Origin: a bacterium
Lineage (GTDB): Bacteria > SZUA-79 > Acidulodesulfobacterales > Acidulodesulfobacteraceae
Direction of reading: 5' to 3'
Assembly: GCA_021777135.1 (NCBI GenBank)
Contig: JAJYDX010000003.1
Location: 62,001-126,000, forward strand
DNA length: 64,000 nucleotides
Positions 25,839 to 34,589 of the stretch are shown here, in pieces (within the stretch, counting starts at the first letter, position 1; every line of letters begins with the position of its first letter). Position numbers and translations under genes: made by a program. The notes under the pieces were generated by a model. That model was not told the origin of the DNA. It worked only from the letters and a program-made list of their open reading frames with translations, and made no database searches.

Positions 25839-26549
25839 TCAGCCTACGTTAGTAACGCTTGACAGGGGCACGGTAGTACCGTTGCTGAGCTCCACCTGAA
25901 CGCCGCCGCTGCTTGAAGTAGAAAGTCCCGTAACAGTTGCGTTAGTGAGAGTGGTACCGGTAACGGTAGAGCCGTTGGAACCTGTTCCTGAAACCGAGAA
26001 GGTATAGTTTCCGGTTGGAGCCGTCTGACCGCTGTTTTCCATTCCGTCCCATGTAAACGACTGAGAACCTGAGTTCTGCGTTCCAAGATTAGTATTGTAA
26101 ACCAGATTTCCGGACGTGTCGTAAACATCGAGAGCTACTGAACTTGCGTTTTGAGGAAGAGAATACTGAAGGCTTGCCGTGCTTCCGCTTGAATAGCTTA
26201 TGCCGTTTCCATTTGCCTGCACCGTTTTGCCTATCATATTTACGGCGCTTCCCAGAGTGGACTGATTAAGGTCGGATACTAAAGTGCTCAGATTAGAATT
26301 CACGGTATTTAACTGGTTCAACGAATCGAACTGGGCGAGCTGAGCGAGCGAAGCCGAACTGGACTGCGGATTCAAAGGGTCTTGATTTTCCAGTTGTGTG
26401 ACCATAAGTTGCATAAAAGTACTGGCGCTTACGAGACCGCTGTTAGAATTGGCTGAACTTGCGGTACTAGCTGCGGCGTTAGCCGTAGAAGAAGCAACAG
26501 AAGCGGCGTTTGTATTATTCGTAGAGGCAAACAACGAATTAACTGACAT
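25839..26549 (-). CDS. flgD: Flagellar hook capping protein FlgD
   Basis: 236 residues. The N-terminal Ala/Ser-rich part leads to the family signature STFMQLMVTQLENQDPLNPQSSSASLAQLAQFDSLNQL (about 40-80). The C-terminal half carries the Fn3/Tudor-like domains with NGISYSSGSTASLQYSLP and DTSGNLVYN. FlgD caps the growing hook and is needed for FlgE assembly. It is the first gene of the operon, about 130 bases downstream of a perfect sigma-54 site. Confidence 0.95.
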   Translation of the reverse strand: MSVNSLFASTNNTNAASVASSTANAAASTASSANSNSGLVSASTFMQLMVTQLENQDPLNPQSSSASLAQLAQFDSLNQLNTVNSNLSTLVSDLNQSTLGSAVNMIGKTVQANGNGISYSSGSTASLQYSLPQNASSVALDVYDTSGNLVYNTNLGTQNSGSQSFTWDGMENSGQTAPTGNYTFSVSGTGSNGSTVTGTTLTNATVTGLSTSSSGGVQVELSNGTTVPLSSVTNVG

Positions 26550-26675
26550 TTTTATTCCCTCCTATATCTTTATATTTAAATTATATACTAAAAAAATAAT
26601 TATAATAATAAGCCAAAAACAAAATGGGAAAATTTTTCCTATTTTTAAGGCTTTTATGCCTTTGTTTTATATATG

Positions 26676-26691
26676 AGCAAATATCGTGCCA
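26676..26691 (-). promoter_or_regulatory. Sigma-54 (-24/-12) promoter of the flgD-flgE-fliK-fliJ-motE operon
   Basis: On the minus strand: TGGCACGATATTTGCT, a perfect match to TGGCAC-N5-TTGCT. Transcription would start near 26664, giving a leader of about 115 bases before flgD ATG 26549. The site lies in the 191-base gap after the regulator gene, so flgD also follows the regulator in the same direction. Confidence 0.9.
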
Positions 26692-26740
26692 CTAAAATTT
26701 AGGCTATTATGAAGCGAAGCGTAAGCTTGCAGAACAAAAA

Positions 26741-28306
26741 TTAAGGCTTCAATCCTAATTCCTTAAGCTTGTTCCTTAGCGTTCTCGAGGTAATTCCTAG
26801 TTTTTCTGCGGCTTTAGTCCGGTTTCCGCCGGTTTCTTTTAATGCGGCTATAATAAGTTTTTCTTCCATTTCTTTTATGCTCATAGTATCTAAAATTAAA
26901 GAGGAATTACTCTCGCCTTTACTGCTTTCTCCGCCTAAGGAGCCGCCTGAAACAGACGGGGCGGTTAAATCTGGCGAACCGTCGTAACCGGATAAAGAGG
27001 GCTCGAAATTTCCGAAATGGCGTACGTCTAAACAATTATCTTTCTGCGCCAGTATAACGGCTCTTTCTATTATATTCTCAAGCTCCCTTATGTTGCCGGG
27101 AAAATTGAGTGAAAGCAGATAATCCTGTCCCTGCGCCGTAATGCCGGAAATTTCCCTGAAATATTTTTTAGCATACGCCGACGCAAAATATTTTGCAAGA
27201 GGAATTATGTCTTCTTTTCTTTCTTTTAGAGGCGGAAGATGCAGGCGTATTACGTTAAGCCTGTAAAAAAGGTCTTCCCTGAAATTTCCTTCCTCTACGG
27301 CTTTTTCTATGTCTTTATTAGTAGCGGCGATAACTCTTGCGTTTACCGGCAAAGGCTCGTCCCCGCCGACCCTGTCTATAGCTTTTTCCTGAAGAACGCG
27401 CAGTATCTTAGACTGAAGATTTTTATCCATTTCGGCAATCTCGTCTAACAAAATAGTCCCGCCGTCCGCCTGCTCGAATTTTCCTTTCTTCAACGAAACG
27501 GCTCCGGTAAACGCTCCCTTCTCGTGCCCAAAAAGTTCGCTCTCTAAAAGCGTAGATACTATGGCGGAACAGTTGACGCCGATAAATTTTCCTTTTCTTT
27601 TGCTAAGCATGTGTATTCTTTTTGCGGCGACTTCCTTTCCGGTTCCGGACTCTCCCGTTATAAGTATTGTGGCATCGGCTTCCGCTACCGCCCTAATATA
27701 TTCGTCTATTTTTTTCATTGCCGCCGATTCATATATAAAACCTGATTTATCGTTTATATCCGAATCTTTTAAGGCAGTCGCCGCCGCGCCTTCCTTCGAG
27801 GCATTTTCTTTAAGTGCCGTATATGCGGAAATTTTTTCCGCATTTTTTAGCATCTTTTCAAAATCTGAAATGTCAAAAGGTTTTAAAAGGTAGTCCGACG
27901 CACCGGATTTCATTGCCGAAACAGCGCTTTCCACGGTTCCGTAAGCCGTAATGATAACAAAAGGAATCAGCTTAAACGCCATCCGTTTTTTTATTTCGCT
28001 TAAAAAAGAAATCCCGTCCATTCCCGGAAGGTTTAAATCTGATAATATAAGAAAATAACCGCCGCCTTTTCGGACTTTATAAGCAGTTTCGTCTAATCCG
28101 TCCAAAAATTTTAAGGCTTCTTCCGCCGACGCAAAAATATCCCCTTCCCTGCCGGTCTTTTTAAGGCTTAAACTCAGTGCGGAACGCATATGCGGGTCGT
28201 CGTCCACTATTAAAATCCTGTCTGCTGCATTATCCTGCTTCATAATGCCGTCAGCCGCCTTTTTACCGTCGCTTCTATCTAAACCGCCTATTTTGTTTTG
28301 AGTCAT
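26741..28306 (-). CDS. flrC: Sigma-54-dependent response regulator, FlrC/FlbD-type flagellar activator
   Basis: 521 residues. The receiver domain (about 28-150) has ILIVDDDPHMR and phospho-acceptor Asp in LILSDLNLPGMDGISFL. The AAA+ domain (about 195-430) has Walker A GESGTGKE, the sigma-54 contact loop GAFTGA and the Walker B region TILLDEIAEMD. A C-terminal Fis-type helix-turn-helix (about 480-518) has NRTKAAEKLGITSRTLRNKL. It is divergently encoded from a histidine kinase and lies among three sigma-54 promoters, so it most likely activates them. No ribosome-binding site is evident at ATG 28306. Confidence 0.9.
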   Translation of the reverse strand: MTQNKIGGLDRSDGKKAADGIMKQDNAADRILIVDDDPHMRSALSLSLKKTGREGDIFASAEEALKFLDGLDETAYKVRKGGGYFLILSDLNLPGMDGISFLSEIKKRMAFKLIPFVIITAYGTVESAVSAMKSGASDYLLKPFDISDFEKMLKNAEKISAYTALKENASKEGAAATALKDSDINDKSGFIYESAAMKKIDEYIRAVAEADATILITGESGTGKEVAAKRIHMLSKRKGKFIGVNCSAIVSTLLESELFGHEKGAFTGAVSLKKGKFEQADGGTILLDEIAEMDKNLQSKILRVLQEKAIDRVGGDEPLPVNARVIAATNKDIEKAVEEGNFREDLFYRLNVIRLHLPPLKERKEDIIPLAKYFASAYAKKYFREISGITAQGQDYLLSLNFPGNIRELENIIERAVILAQKDNCLDVRHFGNFEPSLSGYDGSPDLTAPSVSGGSLGGESSKGESNSSLILDTMSIKEMEEKLIIAALKETGGNRTKAAEKLGITSRTLRNKLKELGLKP

Positions 28307-28353
28307 ATTAACTATATATTATATTATAAATAATTAAAAATGATAAAAAAATT

Positions 28354-28370
28354 AATTTTACCGTAAAATT
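28354..28370. promoter_or_regulatory. Dyad in the divergent regulator/kinase promoter region
   Basis: Two perfect 8-base arms AATTTTAC and GTAAAATT are separated by one C. The dyad lies in the 81-base gap between the divergent starts of the response regulator and the histidine kinase, about 18 bases before the kinase ATG. It could be an operator, but the region is very AT-rich, so chance is possible. The extended -10-like TGATAAAAT (28372-28380) follows and lies about 7 bases before the kinase ATG. Confidence 0.4.
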
Positions 28371-28387
28371 ATGATAAAATTTTCCCT

Positions 28388-29647
28388 ATGAATAAGGATA
28401 AAAAAACCGGAAGGAAAAAATCGGGCAGTGACGGATTATCAAAGGCCGATAAGCTGGAACATGTCCATACGGAAACTCTAAAAAGCGGCGAACCCGCACC
28501 GCCGGCGCCAACAGGGGAAGAGCTTAAAAAGGCTTTCGAATCATTCGAAGCCGCTTCGCAAAAACTTTCCGAAAATTATAAAAACTTAGAGGAAGAAATA
28601 AAAGATTTAAAGGAAAATCTGAATACGGTTCTGGAAAGCCTTCCTTTGGGAATTTTAATTACGGACGAAAATAACCTGATTAAATTTATAAATAAGTCTT
28701 TAACGAGCCTTGCCGGAGGCTACAATCTGGTAAATTACTTAAACAGTCCTATCGACGAGTTTTTAAAATTTTTCTTCAACGGTTCGGCTTTAGGTGATTT
28801 CATAAAAACAGTTTTTTATCCGGTCGAAAAATTAATGAAATCAGGCATACAAAACGAAAAATTCATTCCGGTTTTTTTATACATAAAAAACATACATGTA
28901 AATAACAAAAAAAACTCAGGCCGAATTTTTATTATCCAAAACATAGAAGAAATAAAAAAATTTAAGCGTCTGGCCGAACTCGGGGAAATGTCCGCTAAAA
29001 TTGCCCACGAGATACGCAATCCCCTGGGCTCCATAGGACTTTTCGCGTCCGTATTGCAAAAAGAGATTAAAAACGAAGAGCATGCGGAAATTATTTCCAA
29101 TATAATGTTTGCCGTCAAAAATATGAATACTACGATAAATAACGTTTTAGAATTTTCAAAAACGGTGAACCCTGCTCTTTCAAAGTGCGGTTTATCCGAT
29201 ATAATAAGTAAATCTATTATGTATTCATCGTACGCGATAAAAGAAAAAAACGTGAAAGTGGTTGAAGAAGCGGATAAGAACATAATTCTGGATATTGACG
29301 AAAATCTTATAGGTCAGACTTTCGTCAATATTTTAATAAACGCCGCGCATGCCGTTCAAAATATTGACGGTATTATACGAATAAAATCACGCGCAGTTTC
29401 TGAAAATGCCGAGGAAGGCAACGGCTATATCCGGATAGATTTTGAAGATAACGGTCCGGGGTTTTCTGACGAAATTGTAAAAAATATTTTTAACCCGTTC
29501 TTTTCGACTAAAAAAAGCGGGGGGACGGGTCTTGGACTTTCTATCGCCCTAAACAATGTCTTGGTTCACGGCGGATACATAAGCGCCGAAAATTCAAAAG
29601 AATTTGGCGGGGCAAAAATAAGTGTTTTCCTGCCCTTCTCTCCTTGA
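28388..29647 (+). CDS. flrB: Cytoplasmic sensor histidine kinase, FlrB-type
   Basis: 419 residues with no membrane segment. A charged N terminus with a coiled coil (about 45-80) is followed by a PAS-like domain (about 80-180, with LPLGILITDENNLIKFINKSL). The HisKA region has the phospho-acceptor His in AKIAHEIRNPLGSI (about 210). The HATPase domain has FVNILINAAHAV (N box), DNGPGF and GGTGLGLSIAL (G boxes). It probably phosphorylates the divergently encoded sigma-54 activator, as FlrB does for FlrC. The start at ATG 28388 has no Shine-Dalgarno and may be leaderless. The flgB promoter begins two bases after its stop. Confidence 0.88.
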   Translation: MNKDKKTGRKKSGSDGLSKADKLEHVHTETLKSGEPAPPAPTGEELKKAFESFEAASQKLSENYKNLEEEIKDLKENLNTVLESLPLGILITDENNLIKFINKSLTSLAGGYNLVNYLNSPIDEFLKFFFNGSALGDFIKTVFYPVEKLMKSGIQNEKFIPVFLYIKNIHVNNKKNSGRIFIIQNIEEIKKFKRLAELGEMSAKIAHEIRNPLGSIGLFASVLQKEIKNEEHAEIISNIMFAVKNMNTTINNVLEFSKTVNPALSKCGLSDIISKSIMYSSYAIKEKNVKVVEEADKNIILDIDENLIGQTFVNILINAAHAVQNIDGIIRIKSRAVSENAEEGNGYIRIDFEDNGPGFSDEIVKNIFNPFFSTKKSGGTGLGLSIALNNVLVHGGYISAENSKEFGGAKISVFLPFSP

Positions 29648-29649
29648 TT

Positions 29650-29665
29650 TGGCACAATTATTGCA
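29650..29665 (+). promoter_or_regulatory. Sigma-54 (-24/-12) promoter of the flgB operon
   Basis: TGGCACAATTATTGCA is a perfect match to the TGGCAC-N5-TTGCA consensus. It begins two bases after the stop of the histidine kinase gene and lies 46 bases before flgB ATG 29712. It should drive flgB, flgC and probably fliE-fliF-fliG-fliH. Confidence 0.9.
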
Positions 29666-29711
29666 TATAATTTAATTAATAAATTTTAATTATAATTAAG
29701 GAGCATAAAAA

Positions 29712-30149
29712 ATGTTTAGCGGTATTTATGGGATTCTTGGAGAAAGCTTAAACGTCCTTAGCGACAGGCAGGACATTATCGCTTCCAACGTCGCAAACGC
29801 AAACACGCCGGGTTATAAGGCTAAAGAACTTAATTTCGAACAGGTTATGAAAAACCTTGTTCCGTCCGTTGATTCCCTACCGATGAAAGCGACCTCCGAA
29901 AATGACCTCGGCGGCTCAAATTCAAACGGCGGCTATGCGCCTGTTTCGGATGGCGGACAGGCATATATAAAATCACTTGTTCATAACCAAAAAGACGAGT
30001 CGATTCCCGCATTAGACGGAAACACGGTGGATATCAGCTCGCAAATGAGCGATATGGCTTCTAACGCAATTAGGTTCCAAGCTGTAGCAGGTTTGCTGTC
30101 AAAGAAATTTGCGACTTTAACTTATGCTTTAACAAATGCCACCCCGTAA
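29712..30149 (+). CDS. flgB: Flagellar proximal rod protein FlgB
   Basis: 145 residues. The N terminus has the rod signature GILGESLNVLSDRQDIIASNVANANTPGYKAKELNFEQVM. The C-terminal helix is DGNTVDISSQMSDMASNAIRFQAVAGLLSKKF. FlgB is exported to form the proximal rod with FlgC. It is the first gene after the sigma-54 site. An AAGGAG ribosome-binding sequence precedes ATG 29712. Confidence 0.95.
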   Translation: MFSGIYGILGESLNVLSDRQDIIASNVANANTPGYKAKELNFEQVMKNLVPSVDSLPMKATSENDLGGSNSNGGYAPVSDGGQAYIKSLVHNQKDESIPALDGNTVDISSQMSDMASNAIRFQAVAGLLSKKFATLTYALTNATP

Positions 30150-30213
30150 ATAAATTTGCAATTTAGGGGAACATTTTCAAATATGCCCTGTTTAAATTAG
30201 AAATGAGGTTAAA

Positions 30214-30606
30214 ATGAGTTTTAACGATTCTTTAAAAATTGCATCGGAAGGACTTAACGCCGAAAGAATAAGGATGAACGTCATATCGTCCAATCTGGCT
30301 AATATTAATACGGACGATGCGGGCAACGGTCTTCCTTACGTAAAAAAAGAACCGGTTTTTAAAACGGTCAAGTTTAAAAATTATTTCGGCGTTGAAGTCG
30401 AAAAAATTGAAAACGCAAAAAATCCGTTTTCGGAAAAATACGACCCGAGCAATCCCCTGGCGAATAAATCAGGTTATGTTAAAACGCCAAATATATCTTC
30501 TATAAGGGAATTGGTAAATATGATTTCGGCAACGAGGGCGTATCAGGCAGACGCTCAGGTTATATCTGAATCCAAGGCTATGTCGCAATCATCGTTAAAA
30601 ATTTGA
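30214..30606 (+). CDS. flgC: Flagellar proximal rod protein FlgC
   Basis: 130 residues. Features are SLKIASEGLNAERIRMNVISSNLANINTD at the N terminus and the C-terminal motif YVKTPNISSIRELVNMISATRAYQADAQVI. The length is typical. It is transcribed with flgB; a 64-base gap separates them. GAGGTT precedes the ATG. Confidence 0.95.
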   Translation: MSFNDSLKIASEGLNAERIRMNVISSNLANINTDDAGNGLPYVKKEPVFKTVKFKNYFGVEVEKIENAKNPFSEKYDPSNPLANKSGYVKTPNISSIRELVNMISATRAYQADAQVISESKAMSQSSLKI

Positions 30607-30665
30607 CGGCGGCGTTTACTAGTTTAAATTATGAGCAAAAGAATTAAAAATCTTTATACAGATTA

Positions 30666-30674
30666 TGATATAAT
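30666..30674 (+). promoter_or_regulatory. Possible extended -10 promoter upstream of fliE
   Basis: TGATATAAT fits an extended -10 (TGnTATAAT), lying 49 bases before fliE ATG 30723. No -35-like hexamer is seen at the usual distance. It could give a second, sigma-70-type start inside the operon. The AT-rich setting makes chance occurrence possible. Confidence 0.35.
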
Positions 30675-30722
30675 ATTAAAATAATAAATAAAAACGGCTA
30701 AACGACATGGAGGAATTAACAT

Positions 30723-31061
30723 ATGTCTTTACCTATAGGCGCCGATAACGCAATAAATTTAAACGTCATAAAAGAACTTAATCCCAGCAGCATTTCTAGC
30801 GGAGGAAGTTCCGACACGTCCGCTGCTGGAGAATCTGGAAACGGTTCTTTTGCCGACGCGCTTTTAAATTCGATAAACAAAGTCAACGAACTTCAGGGCA
30901 CGGCAAATAACTCCGCTGAAGCCATAGCAACCGGAAAATCATCAAATATACATCAGGCTATGATAGATATGGAAAAAGCCAACGATTCCTTCGAACTTAT
31001 GATGCAGGTTAGAAATAAAATTATAACCGCATACAATACTATTATGCAAATGCAGGTATAA
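30723..31061 (+). CDS. fliE: Flagellar hook-basal body protein FliE
   Basis: 112 residues. The first 40 are Ser/Gly-rich. The conserved helices are FADALLNSINKVNELQGTANNSAEAIATGKSSNIHQAMIDMEKANDSFELMMQVRNKIITAYNTIMQMQV, the FliE signature (DMEKA...MMQVRNK...AYNEIM). FliE connects the MS ring to the rod. A strong GGAGG ribosome-binding site lies upstream. Confidence 0.94.
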   Translation: MSLPIGADNAINLNVIKELNPSSISSGGSSDTSAAGESGNGSFADALLNSINKVNELQGTANNSAEAIATGKSSNIHQAMIDMEKANDSFELMMQVRNKIITAYNTIMQMQV

Positions 31062-31066
31062 ACCTT

Positions 31067-31101
31067 AATTTGCAATATAAAAATTATAACCATTGCAAAT
31101 T
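31067..31101 (+). terminator. AT-rich hairpin between fliE and fliF
   Basis: Arms AATTTGCAAT (31067-31076) and ATTGCAAATT (31092-31101) form a perfect 10-base stem with a 15-base loop. It is followed by TTATATTTTT. It lies 5 bases after the fliE stop. The low GC of the stem means it may be a weak terminator or attenuator that lowers fliF-fliG-fliH expression, rather than a full stop. Confidence 0.4.
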
Positions 31102-31238
31102 TTATATTTTTGGTTCAAAACTTGTGCGCAACGGTTATAAGCCGGCTTAATATTAACATACAAGGATATTAAATTTAAAATAAGCTTTGAACGCAAAAAT
31201 CAAGATTATTATAATGCAAAATTAACGATACAAGGTAA

Positions 31239-32840
31239 ATGGCCGCCACTTTTAAAGACTTCGGTTCGCAATTAAAGACTTTTTTTACAGAGCTTTCAAT
31301 AGAACGAAAGCTCGTATTTGCCCTAGTAATCGCAGGAGTCGCTATAGCCCTATATTTTACGGCCATTTATGCGAGCGCTCCGCGTTACGGAGTCCTTTAC
31401 TCTAATTTAAAAGCTACTGCCGCATCAGGCATAATAGACAAACTCCATTCATACAATATACCCTACAAGCTCTCCGACAGGGGCAAAACTATTCTTATTC
31501 CTAAAAACGAAGTTTACGAAACCCGTCTCAAACTTGCTTCCATAGGGTTGCCGCATCAGGAAGGAGTCGGTTTTTCCATATTTGACAAAGTCCAGATAGG
31601 GATGACGGATTTTATGCAGCACGTCGATTATCAAAGGGCTTTACAGGGAGAGCTGGAAAGAACCATAGACAAGCTTAACAGTATTAAATATTCCAGAGTA
31701 CTTATAGTCCTGCCGCGCCAGTCTGTTTTCGTCACAAGAAGAACTCCGGCAAAAGCGTCCGTCATAGTAAAGCTAAAATCCGGTATGACTCTCAATAAAA
31801 TGCAGGTAAACGGAATAATACACTTAGTAGCCAGCGCCGTAGAGGGCTTAAGACCAAAAAACATAACGGTAGTCGATACGGAAGGACAGGTTTTGTCTAT
31901 CCCTACTAAAAACTCTTTTTCTTATACCGTAAACCAGCTGAATTACGTACGCAAAATAGAAAAAAATCTGGAAAGAAAAATAAATTCAATGCTGATACCG
32001 GTAGTAGGAGAAGGTAACGTAACGTCTAAGGTTTACGTAAAAGTAGATTTTTCAAAAAAGACAGAATCTAAATTAACATATAATCCTAATACGACCGCCA
32101 TAGTTTCACAGCAGACTTACAAATCTTCTTCTACAGGCGCTATAAAGCCTTACGGAATTCCAGGGGCAAAATCTAACGTTCCGCCGGGAAAAACCCCTAT
32201 ACCTACAGGAAAACCGAGCACGCATACAATAAAAAAAGAAACTACCAATTACGACGTTTCAAAAAAAATAGAAAAGATATCATATCCGGTTGGAACTGTT
32301 AATAGGGTTTATGCCTCGGTTATAGTAAACGGAACGTATAAGAAAGTAAAATCTGCCAAAGGAACGCCGTCTGAACAATATATTCCGAGAAGTTCTTCCG
32401 AAATGACCCTGTTTAACAATATAGTCAAAACGGCTATAGGCTATTCTAAAACAGCTAAGGATAAAGTGGTAGTGGCAAATATACCTTTTAAAAGAATACG
32501 CTACGCGATACCGGTTCCGCCCAAAAAAACAGCCGTTGCGTTTATTAAATCCAACCTGCCGGAAATTATCAGGTACGGAGTTATCCTGATAGGCATTGCG
32601 CTTTTAATATTAATTATTTTGCGTCCTTTAGTTAAATATATTACTACATACGAATCGCGGCGTCCTGCAAGGATGCTAGAGGAAGAAAGACTCGAAACGC
32701 TGGCACAGATAAAACAGGAATCAGTTACAAAGCCTGAGCCTAATGTAAAAGACGTAGCGGTAAATATAGTAAAAGCAGACCCTGAAGCTGCGACCAATTA
32801 CGTAAAGAATTTATTAAAAGAATCGAATAGAGAGATATAA
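31239..32840 (+). CDS. fliF: Flagellar MS-ring protein FliF
   Basis: 533 residues. Membrane segment 1 is at about 25-46 (LVFALVIAGVAIALYFTAIY). The periplasmic ring-building motifs follow, with YGVLYSNLKATAASGIIDKLHSYNIPYKL, EGVGFSIFDKVQIGMTDFMQHVDYQRALQGELERTI and LIVLPRQSVF. Membrane segment 2 is at about 440-462 (IRYGVILIGIALLILIILRPLV). A short cytoplasmic tail that binds FliG ends in NYVKNLLKES. Length and order are normal. It lies just upstream of fliG. Confidence 0.96.
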   Translation: MAATFKDFGSQLKTFFTELSIERKLVFALVIAGVAIALYFTAIYASAPRYGVLYSNLKATAASGIIDKLHSYNIPYKLSDRGKTILIPKNEVYETRLKLASIGLPHQEGVGFSIFDKVQIGMTDFMQHVDYQRALQGELERTIDKLNSIKYSRVLIVLPRQSVFVTRRTPAKASVIVKLKSGMTLNKMQVNGIIHLVASAVEGLRPKNITVVDTEGQVLSIPTKNSFSYTVNQLNYVRKIEKNLERKINSMLIPVVGEGNVTSKVYVKVDFSKKTESKLTYNPNTTAIVSQQTYKSSSTGAIKPYGIPGAKSNVPPGKTPIPTGKPSTHTIKKETTNYDVSKKIEKISYPVGTVNRVYASVIVNGTYKKVKSAKGTPSEQYIPRSSSEMTLFNNIVKTAIGYSKTAKDKVVVANIPFKRIRYAIPVPPKKTAVAFIKSNLPEIIRYGVILIGIALLILIILRPLVKYITTYESRRPARMLEEERLETLAQIKQESVTKPEPNVKDVAVNIVKADPEAATNYVKNLLKESNREI

Positions 32841-32842
32841 AT

Positions 32843-33844
32843 ATGTCCAGAAGATTTTCAGGTCCTGAAAAAGCCGCAATATTCCTAGTTTCAGTTGGCG
32901 ACGATGCTGCGTCGGAGATAATAAAAAGGCTGGAACTTATGGAAATTCAAAAAATCACAAAATATATGGACCAGCTTCCTACAATAGAAAAAGATGATTC
33001 CGAAAATGTACTTAAAGACTTTAACTCAAATTTTTCAAAAGTCGGACTGGTAGTGAAAGGCGACGATTACGTAAAAAACCTTATTGCTAAATCTTTAGAC
33101 CCGGATAAAGCAAAAAAAATATTGGACAACCTTCACGGTCCCATAGAAGAAGAAGGACTTCAGACTTTAAAATGGCTGGACCCGCATATTATAGCCGACT
33201 TCGTAAAAAACGAGCATCCGCAGACTATAGCCCTTATACTCGGGCATTTGGAGCCTATGTCGGCGGCGGTCGTAGTCGGGCTTTTGCCGTCGTCGATAAG
33301 ATCGCAGGTGGTATTCAGGCTCTCTAAATTGGAAAGGGTTCCTCCAGGAGTAATAAAAGATTTAGACGAGGTGCTTCAGGAACAGTTAAAATCTACGGGT
33401 TCAACTCAAAGCAAACTGGTCGGCGGCATAAGGACGGTTGCGGATATCCTTAACAATATGGATAAATCGATAGAAGAGCCTATACTTGCCGATATAGAAA
33501 AATTAGACAAAGAAGAAGCTGAAAAAATAAGAGAACTTATGTTCACATTCGACGACCTTGCAAGCGTGGACGACAAGTCTATGCAGCTGATACTAAGGGA
33601 AGTATCCCACGACCAGATAGTTCTTGCTTTAAAAACCGCCTCAGACGAGTTAAAAAACAAAATTTTGGCAAATATTTCTAAAAGAGCTCAGGAAATGGTT
33701 AGAGACGACTTGGAAGCTATGGGACCGAAAAAACTTTCCGAAGTCGAAAAAGTTCAGCATGAAATACTAAAAGTCGCAAGAAGGCTGGAAGATGAAGGTA
33801 AAATTAGTCTTGCCGTAAAAAGCGAAAGCGAAAAACTGGTTTAG
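32843..33844 (+). CDS. fliG: Flagellar motor switch protein FliG
   Basis: 333 residues. The N domain (RRFSGPEKAAIFLVSVGDDAASEIIKRL) binds FliF. The middle domain contains EHPQTIALILGHLEPMSAAVVVGLLP (EHPQ motif). The C domain has MFTFDDLASVDDKSMQLILREVSHDQIVLALKTASDELKNKILANISKRAQEMVRDDLEAMGP with the charged torque residues. FliG transmits stator torque. The start is 2 bases after the fliF stop. Confidence 0.97.
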   Translation: MSRRFSGPEKAAIFLVSVGDDAASEIIKRLELMEIQKITKYMDQLPTIEKDDSENVLKDFNSNFSKVGLVVKGDDYVKNLIAKSLDPDKAKKILDNLHGPIEEEGLQTLKWLDPHIIADFVKNEHPQTIALILGHLEPMSAAVVVGLLPSSIRSQVVFRLSKLERVPPGVIKDLDEVLQEQLKSTGSTQSKLVGGIRTVADILNNMDKSIEEPILADIEKLDKEEAEKIRELMFTFDDLASVDDKSMQLILREVSHDQIVLALKTASDELKNKILANISKRAQEMVRDDLEAMGPKKLSEVEKVQHEILKVARRLEDEGKISLAVKSESEKLV

Positions 33845-33860
33845 ATTTAGGTTTACTATT

Positions 33861-34589
33861 ATGAGTAAAGTTTTAAAAGACTACGAACTGGATATCAAGG
33901 AAGATGCTTTATACGACGGAAAAAAAACGCTTTTGGTCAATATACTCAGGAGCGAAAAAACCGAAGAAAATAAAGAATTAACAGCAGCACTGGAGTCGGT
34001 ACCTTCTTCGCTTCAAAAATTCATAATTTCGTATATAGAAAGCTATAAATATAAAACAACAAAAGCTTACGAAGAAAAAGAACAGGCTGTTTTTGAGGAA
34101 TTACGCAAAAAAGGATATTCCGAAGGATTCGAAAGTGGAAAAAAAGATGCCTTGAAATCAATGGAAGAAGGAATAAAAAATATTTTTAAAGCCGCGGAAT
34201 CAATAGAAAGATTTAAAAACGAATTATATGAAGACGTAAAGCAGGACGTAGTAAACTTATCTTTAAAAATAGCTGAAACTATCGTAAAAGCCGAAACCGC
34301 GGCGGACGGCGGCTTAATAACCCGAATAATAGCCGATGCGGTAAATAAATCCTCCGATGCGGTAACTTTCAATATATACCTGAACCCTGGAGACTTTCGC
34401 ATATTAAATAACAATCCTGAACAGCTAAAGAATTTTATAGCGAAAGAGGCGGATGTAAATTTCATTCCCGATAAGAATCTTTTATCGGGCGAAGTTATAA
34501 TAAAAACAGATTTCGGCGAAATAGACGCAAGAATACAAACCCAGATAGAGCAGATAAGGAATATGTTTAGGAAGATAGCTCCTAATTAA
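33861..34589 (+). CDS. fliH: Flagellar export ATPase regulator FliH
   Basis: 242 residues. A coiled-coil N-terminal half is followed by the C-terminal FliH/HrpE-type domain: VVNLSLKIAETIVKAETAADG, FNIYLNPGDFRILNN and LSGEVIIKTDFGEIDARIQTQIEQIRNMF. FliH controls the FliI ATPase. Normally fliI follows; here the gene is instead tail-to-tail with a NYN-domain gene (4-base overlap), so the operon ends at fliH. Confidence 0.92.
   Translation: MSKVLKDYELDIKEDALYDGKKTLLVNILRSEKTEENKELTAALESVPSSLQKFIISYIESYKYKTTKAYEEKEQAVFEELRKKGYSEGFESGKKDALKSMEEGIKNIFKAAESIERFKNELYEDVKQDVVNLSLKIAETIVKAETAADGGLITRIIADAVNKSSDAVTFNIYLNPGDFRILNNNPEQLKNFIAKEADVNFIPDKNLLSGEVIIKTDFGEIDARIQTQIEQIRNMFRKIAPN

Noticed and set aside
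25844-26128. Second minus-strand frame inside flgD
   Set aside because: It overlaps the conserved C-terminal FlgD domain in a different frame; no start signal of its own.
26628-26640. GGAAAAATTTTTCC-type dyad in the flgD leader as a terminator
   Set aside because: Short A/T stem without a following U-run in the direction of transcription, and located downstream of the sigma-54 start.
32704-32719. TGGCACAGATAAAACA as a sigma-54 promoter inside fliF
   Set aside because: The -24 half fits but the -12 half lacks TTGC, and the site is inside coding sequence.
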